Origin: Rana temporaria
Taxonomy: Eukaryota > Chordata > Amphibia > Anura > Ranidae
Assembly (NCBI RefSeq): GCF_905171775.1
Contig: NC_053491.1
Span: 108,572,682-108,636,681 of the forward strand
DNA length: 64,000 nt
Reading direction: 5' to 3'
The stretch's first letter is position 1, and every line of letters starts with the position of its first letter. The notes under the pieces are model-generated. The model saw nothing but the letters and a program-made list of their open reading frames with translations. It made no database searches and was not told the DNA's origin. Below are positions 57,655 through 64,000 of this stretch, piece after piece. A program made the position numbers and the translations under genes.

Positions 57655-58365
57655 TAACTTATAGCATATAGCTTTTGATCATTTTTTTTTGTACTAACCT
57701 ATAAACACATATTTTAATAGTAGAGTGACCGTAATAAGGTTCCAGACCCATACAGGCAGGATGGAATAAGTATAACTTTTGGGGAAAGTTGTTTTTCTAA
57801 ATACTTATTGGCAAAACGTAGCCATCAAGAAACACATGACCAGGGTATATCCAGAGGTTACCCATATACCTACAACATCTGGCCAGCCTTTCCCTAATAC
57901 CACCTCTTTACATCCCCCCAAAAAATACATTGCTCTAAAGTGGAGCTAAAATGTCCAGAGTGGCCCTTTATTAGCAAATATCATGCAAATTTTAATTTAA
58001 AAAACATTATAAATAAAATGAGGTTGCAGGTCCTTTAACCCCTTCACACCCAAGGGTGAAGCAATCTTAATGCCTAAGCACAATTTTGCAACTTCGACTT
58101 GTGTTAGTAAAACCGTACATATCATCACAACTACTATGGTCTTCCAGGCAAATTATACCACAGTTTTTTTCAGGTCAAATTGGGCTTTCACTTGGTGGTA
58201 AAAAAAAATAAAAATGTTTTAATTTAGCTGTATATTTATTGCTACTACCATAACCTTCCACCAAAGAACAACCCAGAATATGTGTATAATAGTTGTTGTT
58301 TGCACCCATGGTTGAGCCAAAAATCAATAGTGCGCATTTTTTTTTTATCCTACTTAAAACACACT
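57655..58365. other. Unannotated stretch
   Basis: AT-rich. CCTTTAACCCCTTCACACCC near 58033 resembles the A family left end, but no partner is found. Confidence 0.4.
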
Positions 58366-59064
58366 GGGCCAGATTCACAAAGAGATACGACGTCGTATCT
58401 CTGAGATCCGACGGTCGGATCTATGCGACTGATTCATAAGAATCAGTTACGCATAGATCTCCCTTAGATCCGACTGGTGTAAGTGACTTACACCGTCGGA
58501 TCTTAGGCTGCAATCTTCCGCTGTCCGCTAGGTGGCGTTTCGTGTTTTACTCGCAACGAATATGCAAATGAGGAGATACGCCGATTCAGAAACGAACGCC
58601 CGCCCGTCGCTTTTTTTTACGTCGTTTGCGTTCGGATTTTTCCAGCGAATAGTTACCCCTGCTATATGAGGGGTAGCTAATGTAAAGTATGACCGTCGTT
58701 CCCGCGCCGAGTTTCAAATTTTATGTCGTTTGCGTAAGTCGGTCGCGAATACGGATGGCCGGAATTTACGTTGCTGCCGAAAACAATGACGTCCTAGCGA
58801 CGTCATTTGGAGCATGCGCACTGGGAAAATTCGCCGGCGGCGCATGCGCAGTTAAATCGGCGCGGGGACGCGCCTGATTTAAATTGTACACTCCCCCTAG
58901 CCACGGAATTTGAATTCCGCCGGGGGAGTTACGATCCGCCGGCGCAAGTTTGGAGGTAAGTGCTTTGTGAATACTGCACTAGCCTCGCAAAATTGCGCCG
59001 GCGGATCGTAAATCACATAGATTACGCGGATCTAAAGATCCGCTAATCTATGTGAATCTAGCCC
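58366..59064. mobile_element. Family B element (B9)
   Basis: GGGCCAGATTCACA and TGTGAATCTAGCCC are flanked by ACT on both sides (58363-58365, 59065-59067). The interior has GATCTATGCGACTGATTCAT and AGAATCAGTTACGCATAGATC hairpin arms and a CCGGCGGCGCATGCGCAG block. 699 bp, CpG-rich, no coding frame. Confidence 0.92.
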
Positions 59065-59258
59065 ACTGACACTAACTGACAAAATAAACCTGTCCAAAAA
59101 AATACTAACCTGACCTTGACCCAAACACTAACCCTGGCACTGACCATTCAAACCTTGATATAGGTATTTTTTTTATTATTATTATTAGTATTTTATATAT
59201 TTTTTTTTTTTTTACATACACTATTTTTTTCCACTATAAAGAGGGAGAGAGATTCAGT

Positions 59259-59562
59259 GGGGGTAATTTACTAAAGGCAAATCCACTTTGCACTACAAGT
59301 GTAAACTACAAGTGCAAAGTGCACTTGGAAGTGCAGTTGCTGTAGATCCGAGGGGGACATGCAAGGAAAATAAAAAAATGCATTTTAGCTTGCACATGAT
59401 TGGATAATAAAATCAGCAGAGCTTCCCCTAATTTCAGATCTTCTCCTCAGATTTACAGCGACTGCACTTCCAAGTGCACTTCCAGTACAATTTCAAGTGC
59501 ACTTTGCACTTGTAGTTTGCACTTGTAGTGCAAAGTGGATTTGCCTTTCTTAAATAACCCCC
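59259..59562. mobile_element. Palindromic short element (GGGGGTAATTTACTAAAGGC ends)
   Basis: The left arm GGGGGTAATTTACTAAAGGC, extending through AAATCCACTTTGCACTACAA, mirrors the right arm ending AAATAACCCCC. Internal AAGTGCAAAGTGCACTTGG motifs add hairpins. 304 bp. A scrap of the same family lies near 27970-28021. Flanks AGT and AAT do not match. Confidence 0.8.
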
Positions 59563-59647
59563 AATGTATCTCTCTCCTCCATTCAAAAAAAGAGGAAACA
59601 CAGACTTCACAGTAACTGATCGTTATGATAGCCAATCAGAGACTATC

Positions 59648-60700
59648 TGTCACGTATCTGAAATACTAAAACTACAAGGTCAGCCTCTCTTGTATCCCTA
59701 GCCTAGCTTGGGCCAGGATGTGTGGCTGGTCAGAGCTCTCAGCAGATTTGCAGCAGGAAGACTCAGTAGGGTGCAGAACTACAGAACTGCAGACACCCAG
59801 GAAGACACTCAAACAGGATCAGAGACAGAAACGTGGTCACAGGATTAGCCAGGATTATAAACAGGTAGGCAGCAAGGTACCAAATCAAGAGCAGAGCCAA
59901 AGTCAGGAGCAAGCCGGGTCAGGAACAGGCAACAAGACTGTAAGGAAAGGACGGAGTGTCAGGGAAATGTCCGTAGTAGAAGTACTGGCAATCTTGCCAG
60001 TAGAAGAAATGGCCAGAGAAGAAGTACTGGCAATCTTGCCAGTAGAAGAAATGGCCATAGGAGAAGTACTGGCAATCTTGCCAGTAGATGAAATGGGAGC
60101 CATAGGCTCATCATGTGACAGGAAGATCCTTCCTGATGCCTATTTAAAGAGAGCTCTGACCATCAGGCAGTGCTGACTGGTCTTCAGCTTGTACCCTGAT
60201 ACCCTGAATCTTGCTGTTACCTTGCTGATCTCCTGTTGCTGAACCTGGCTTGCCCTGACCCCGTTCCTGAACTCTGTTATCCCCTGACTACTGGTTTCTG
60301 ATCCTGGCTATTCACCTGACGCTGCTACCGCCTGCTGCTTGGTACCTCGCTGCCCGCCTTCCACTTGACCCGGCTTTCTGTATGACCCTGCATCTGCTTC
60401 CTGTGCTGAGCCCTGGCAACCCCCCAGTGTCTGCGACTTGCTCCTGCGACTTCCTGCAACTTCCTGCTACAAGTCTTCCAGGAACTACACCTCTTCTGAT
60501 ATCCAGTGTCGCTGCTCCCGCGGAGTGCCTCCTACTCATCCCGGCTCGCACCTCCCACTACTGCTGTCGGAGTCTTCATCTGCAGGCACTCGTGTTCCTC
60601 CTGTCCCTCGGTGTCCTCTGTTTCATCTCCAGCGGTGCCAGGGCGGGAGATACAAGAGAGGCCGACCTCGTCATCTCAGTCTCCCATCAGGTACGTGACA
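59648..60700 (+). mobile_element. 5' LTR of a Ty3/gypsy retrotransposon
   Basis: The LTR runs TGTCACGTATCTG ... GGTACGTGACA, with TG...CA ends and a 9-bp terminal inverted repeat (TGTCACGTA/TACGTGACA). TATTTAAA at 60141-60148 and the predicted transcript start about 30 bp later (near 60171) define U3/R. A 27-bp tandem (AGAAGTACTGGCAATCTTGC type) lies near 59981-60075. At 1053 bp it is long but within range for this group. The 3' LTR is not in the window, so the target duplication cannot be checked. Confidence 0.85.
60141..60148 (+). promoter_or_regulatory. LTR TATA-like box
   Basis: TATTTAAA lies 30 bp upstream of the segment that pairs with the primer site, which places the transcript 5' end at about 60171. 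It would drive full-length genomic RNA. Inferred from sequence. Confidence 0.6.
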
Positions 60701-60702
60701 GT

Positions 60703-60712
60703 ACCAGTCAGC
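60703..60712 (+). promoter_or_regulatory. Self-priming primer-binding site
   Basis: ACCAGTCAGC begins two bases after the LTR end. It is the exact reverse complement of GCTGACTGGT at 60172-60181, just at the predicted RNA 5' end. This is the arrangement of the Tf1/sushi group, in which the folded-back RNA 5' end, not a tRNA, primes minus-strand synthesis. No tRNA-type TGG site is seen. Confidence 0.7.
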
Positions 60713-60717
60713 CAGTG

Positions 60718-61962
60718 ATGGAGTCTGAAAGGGAGGTCTCTCTTCTACAAACCCTCTGTCGGACTGTTACCGCACTCTCTCAAACGGTGCAAGGGTTACA
60801 TAAGGACTTTGTTCAGCTTCACGACCAATTGCAGCTTGCACCCGGCCTGGCTTCTACCTCTGAGGACTTGGGAATCAGGCATTCTGCTGCTCAAACCGTG
60901 ACTTGCAACCATGTTGAACTTTCCTGTTCCCCTGAGCCAAGAGTGCCCCTACCTGAACGTTTCTCTGGAGATCGTAAAAGATTCAGAACTTTCCAAAGTG
61001 CCTGTGAACTTTACTTCTCTCTGCTACCCCGCACCTTCTCTACGGAAGAAGTTAAAGTGGGATTCCTTATCTCCTTATTGCTGGATGAACCCCAGGCTTG
61101 GGCCCACCGGCTTCGAGAGCAACATGATCCTGTCTTGGCTTCCGTGAACTCCTTTTTTGCGGCCATGGCTCAACTATATGCTGACCCTTTCCGTCATCAC
61201 ACAGCGGAAGCTACTCTAAATCACCTGCAACAGGGCTCCAGGCCCGTTGAGGACTATGTATCGGACTTTCGCTTATGGAGCGCTGATACCAAATGGGACA
61301 ATTCTGCCTTATGTTTCCATTTTCGTCTCGGCTTGTCGGAAGCTATCAAGGATGAGCTAGCCAGGGTGGACACACCTTCTTCCTTGAATGACCTGATTCT
61401 TCTTGCTATACAGATTGACCGTCGTCTGCGGGAAAGACAGTCTGAAAAAGCGTTGAATTCCCACTTGTTGCCTGTTCATTCCAAACTTCCTTTACCCGCC
61501 TCCTCCGCAGCTATGCCGAAAGACACCCAGAAGGTTCCGCCTGCCAGTTTTCCGAGATCTCCTCTGACTCAGCAAGAACGATCTCGGCGTTATCATAATA
61601 GACTCTGCCTCTACTGTGGCGATGAAGGCCATTTCCTTCAGTCTTGTCCTCGAAGACACCGTAGGAGACCCTCTCCTCCATCCCAGATGGTTGCTTCTCC
61701 AAGCCTGGGCCAGAACCACACCTCACTACCAATTTCTCTCCAGTTTTCAGGAAAGATCCTTACTGTCCCCGCTATTGTGGATTCTGGGGCTTGTAGCTGT
61801 TTTGTAGACTCTTCCTTCGCTACCATGCATGAACTGCCATTGTGCGCCAAGAAAAACAGCTTTTTAGTTCATCTAGCGGATGGTTCAGGTATTAAATCGG
61901 GACCCGTCACTCTTGAGACTGCACTTATTCCCTGTTCCACTGCTTCTGGGCATCATGAATAG
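60718..61962 (+). CDS. gag-pro: gag-pro of a Ty3/gypsy (sushi-type) element, cut by a hAT insertion
   Basis: The product would be the structural Gag with the start of the aspartic protease. The ATG at 60718, six bases after the primer site, is preferred to the in-frame ATG at 60382, which is inside the LTR. Residues about 80-245 (starting ERFSGDRKRFRTF) form the retrotransposon gag capsid-like region also seen in PEG10/RTL genes. A CCHC zinc knuckle (CLYCGDEGHFLQSC, about residues 297-310) and a retropepsin motif (IVDSGACS, Asp at about residue 355) follow. The frame is open for 414 residues, but its TAG stop (61960-61962) is the first triplet of the hAT terminus. The protease is truncated, and reverse transcriptase, RNase H and integrase are absent from the window. 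It is otherwise undamaged here. Confidence 0.92.
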   Translation: MESEREVSLLQTLCRTVTALSQTVQGLHKDFVQLHDQLQLAPGLASTSEDLGIRHSAAQTVTCNHVELSCSPEPRVPLPERFSGDRKRFRTFQSACELYFSLLPRTFSTEEVKVGFLISLLLDEPQAWAHRLREQHDPVLASVNSFFAAMAQLYADPFRHHTAEATLNHLQQGSRPVEDYVSDFRLWSADTKWDNSALCFHFRLGLSEAIKDELARVDTPSSLNDLILLAIQIDRRLRERQSEKALNSHLLPVHSKLPLPASSAAMPKDTQKVPPASFPRSPLTQQERSRRYHNRLCLYCGDEGHFLQSCPRRHRRRPSPPSQMVASPSLGQNHTSLPISLQFSGKILTVPAIVDSGACSCFVDSSFATMHELPLCAKKNSFLVHLADGSGIKSGPVTLETALIPCSTASGHHE

Positions 61963-62072
61963 TGTTGCTCACGAATATTCGCATTGCGAATATTCGACTC
62001 GAATATAGCATATTCGAGAAATCGCGCTATATTTCGAAATTCGCGGTGAATATTCGCAATTCCGAATATTCG

Positions 62073-62393
62073 ATTTTTTACAATTTTTTTTTTAAAACAG
62101 ATCACATCCTAGATATCTCCATCGACGTCTAAAAGCATTGCTGGTATCATTAGAGACCCTGGGCCGAGTAGCTGAAGCGTTCATTGAATTTTCCAGAAAG
62201 ATCGCAATGCGATTATTCGGCAAACGCAATATCGCGCGATTACTTTCCTGGCCCCGATCTTCCGCATCAGAGCGATTTTTACAGTTTCATTTTTAAAACA
62301 GATCACATCCTAGTGATCTCCATAGACGTCTAAAAGCATTGCTGGTATGATTAGAGACCTTGGGCCGAGTAGCTGAAGCGATCATTTTATATT
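62073..62393 (+). repeat. Subterminal direct repeat, two ~120-bp copies
   Basis: 62073-62199 and 62272-62393 share TTTTTAAAACAGATCACATC, ACGTCTAAAAGCATTGCTGG and GGGCCGAGTAGCTGAAGCG in order. They differ by a few substitutions and small indels. Between them is a GCGATTACTTTCCTGGCC spacer. Possible transposase-binding or element-duplication feature. Confidence 0.9.
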
Positions 62394-62536
62394 GCCGAAT
62401 ATTCGCAATGCGAATATTCGGCAATAGGAATATTGCGCGATTATTTGCTCCGCCCTTTTGCATCAGAGCCAATCAGAGTTCTCCTTCCACACTCGTCAGA
62501 GGTTAGCAACCAATAGGAACCTGCCTGCATGGACAT

Positions 62537-62544
62537 TATATAAG
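62537..62544 (+). promoter_or_regulatory. Candidate TATA box of the hAT-like element
   Basis: TATATAAG is preceded by CCAATAGGAACC (62510-62521), which contains a CCAAT box about 25-30 bp upstream, and by ATCAGAGCCAATCAGAG (62462-62478). A start near 62568 would give a leader of about 770 nt before the first long frame. Confidence 0.6.
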
Positions 62545-63101
62545 CTCACTCCCAGCACCATTTCATTGCAGATTCAGAAGCTGGCTAGAGAGTGTGGAGG
62601 CTGTTTCTGTGTTCCTGTGTCTTTGTTCCTGATTGATTTAGATCATCACCAGCATTGCTATTTAGTGATTCCAGTGGATCTTTTCCAGTATATCAACTGC
62701 TTTTTTCAAAGCAATAGACCCAAGAGCTTTTTTCAAAGCTACGTTTTGTGCTGTTTTGTGCTGTTTTGTTCATTTGTGTTACTGTTTGATCCTGCATCCT
62801 CGCTGTTCAGTGATATTTGCTAGAGATTTCAGTACACATTTTGCTGAGCTTTATAAAAGAGCTTTTCTAAAAGCTAAGTTTTGTTCATCTTGTGTTACTG
62901 TTAGATCTTGCAGGTTCGCTGTTCAGTGATATTTGCTAGGCATCTCAGTTCACATTTTGTTTAGTTTTTCCTAAAGAGCTTTTCTAAAAGCTAAGTTTTG
63001 TGTTCAGTTTAGTTAAATTTTGTGTAGTAAGTGTACACACTGTTAGTGTACATTTATTTCATCTAGCTTAGCTTAGTGTGTGTTTAGTGTCTGTGTTTTG
63101 T

Positions 63102-63139
<38 letters not shown>

Positions 63140-63337
63140 AGTGTTTGTTTAGTGCTTTTTTTTTTTCTTTAATTTTGTAGTCCTTGTCTTTGGTGTACTA
63201 CTTTTCTTATAGTTTAGTAGCTGTCTGTGTACGTCTTTGTCTGCGTGCCTGTCTTGTAAAAAATACACAAAAACACATTTTGTTCACATTTCCCCCCCCC
63301 CAATAAAGTTTACCCCCCCACACACATATCAGCAATA

Positions 63338-64000
63338 ATGAGCGGCATCCGTGGCCGTGGCAGCAGGGGTAGGGGAGTTACTCCCAGTGCTGGATCGCTG
63401 CCAGCACGGGGTACCTCTCGTGCCCCTACTAGTGTTAGAGGATCGGGTGCAAGGGGAGTACGCCTGTTCCGGGAGTTCTTCCCATCGGGCAGCCGCCCGA
63501 TATTGCCATCTCAGGCTGAAGTAGTGGTGGACTACATGGGGCACAGCAGTGCCACTGAGTCGTCGGTCCCGACTCACAGTAGTACCACCATTACACCGGT
63601 GCCTGTAGTACCCCCCCCAGCCCCCAAGAGTCCAGCATCTTACTGTTCGACAGCGACAGTGAGAGGGATCTCTTGGGGGAGGCCATGCATCAGGCAGACC
63701 TCCAGCTCTGTCCTGATGGTCAGGACCTTTTTGAAGGGATGGATGAGGAGGATGGGATACCTGCTGGCAGTATCCCAGAGACATCCCTTCAAACTGGTGC
63801 TGCTGTTTTGGTGCAGGAAACAGCAGCACCTAGTCAGACCCAGGCGTGGGTGAGGGGACAGCGGAGCCAGGCTAGAGGCTCCATGTCAGTTGGTTCCCTC
63901 AGACCAACACATTTCAGCCCTTGGTCTGACATCTCTGGGGGCGAAGAGGGTGACCCATCATGGTTGCCATCTGACGCGTCGGCTCACTACGTCAGTGACG
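63338..64000 (+). pseudogene. N-terminal ORF of the hAT-like element, with a probable frameshift
   Basis: ATG at 63338 opens MSGIRGRGSRGRGVTPSAGS, a Gly/Arg/Ser-rich, low-complexity N-terminus. Near 63611-63643 the coding pattern jumps to the next frame: the first frame turns into unlikely sequence, while the other continues LFDSDSERDLLGEAMHQADL, acidic and Ser/Asp/Glu-rich, without a stop to the window end (through AHYVSD at 63990). A run of eight C at 63611-63618 is the likely site of the indel. This resembles the disordered leader of transposases with BED fingers, but no BED finger or catalytic motif lies within the window. Could be sequencing error. Confidence 0.6.

Larger units (their letters stand above)
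61960..64000 (+). mobile_element. hAT-like transposon, 5' half (continues past the window)
   Basis: The end TAGTGTTGCTCACGAATATT resembles hAT termini, including the TAGAGTTGAGCG ends at 5122. The first ~480 bp is rich in CGAATATTCG palindromes and includes a 118-bp direct repeat. A TATA box (62537), a long leader with an A31 run (63106-63136), then an open frame from 63338 follow. The 3' end and target duplication lie beyond 64000, so autonomy cannot be judged. Confidence 0.72.

Noticed and set aside
60382..60717. In-frame ATG at 60382 as the start of gag-pro
   Set aside because: This codon is inside the LTR; the region has no conserved Gag features, and the ATG at 60718 immediately after the primer site is the expected start.
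1..64000. CRISPR array, phage or bacterial features
   Set aside because: The sequence is vertebrate in character; tandem repeats here are minisatellites without spaced unique segments.
1..64000. Host protein-coding exons
   Set aside because: No frame outside mobile elements showed a family pattern with plausible splice sites; short isolated exons could still be missed.

Overview
This window looks like non-coding vertebrate DNA from a large, repeat-rich genome, most likely an amphibian and probably a true frog (Ranidae). That assignment rests on repeat families I recognise from memory: TTAA-flanked elements ending in CCACTTAAGG, GGGCCAGATTC-ended elements, short elements ending in GGCCTCGTACACACGA, and hAT elements. 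I found no convincing host protein-coding gene, rRNA or functional tRNA. Every sizeable open frame with recognisable protein similarity belongs to a mobile element; I checked no frame against a database.

Layout. 0-8 kb: a short tandem repeat, a TTAA-flanked element (A1) split by a 738-bp element of family B, a TA microsatellite, then a second B element split by a 1.7-kb hAT-like foldback element that carries a TATA box, a small ORF and a poly(A) signal between its 664-bp arms. 8-20 kb: a 670-bp hairpin, a tRNA-derived SINE, a Tc1 (DD34E) transposon broken by a 588-bp retroposon-like insertion, and another B copy. 20-33 kb: more A, B, D and F elements, the 3' end of a jockey-like LINE, and a nearly intact DD37E Tc1/mariner element. 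33-42 kb: relatively repeat-poor DNA with possible conserved non-coding stretches, a pogo/Tigger-like element containing an L1-type LINE tail, and two hAT elements. 42-59 kb: dense short inverted-repeat elements, including a LINE at 48.96-51.87 kb interrupted by four younger elements. 59.6-64 kb: a Ty3/gypsy LTR, self-priming site and gag-pro frame, cut by the 5' half of a potentially autonomous hAT element that runs off the window.

Families used below. A: TTAA ends, CCACTTAAGG inverted repeats, about 1 kb. B: GG(C/G)CC(C/A)GATTC ends, 3-bp target duplications, about 700-740 bp, nine copies. D: GGCCTCGTACACACGA ends, 3-bp flanks, 210-500 bp, eleven copies plus one fragment. F: TTAAAGTGGTTGTAAA ends inserted at TTAA. 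Several hAT-type elements have 8-bp target duplications. Nesting gives relative ages: LINE, Tc1 and pogo copies are hosts, while B, F and especially D elements and the hAT copies are the inserts.

Superfamily names rest on terminal sequence and target-site length only. Elements without a coding frame presumably depend on transposases encoded elsewhere.
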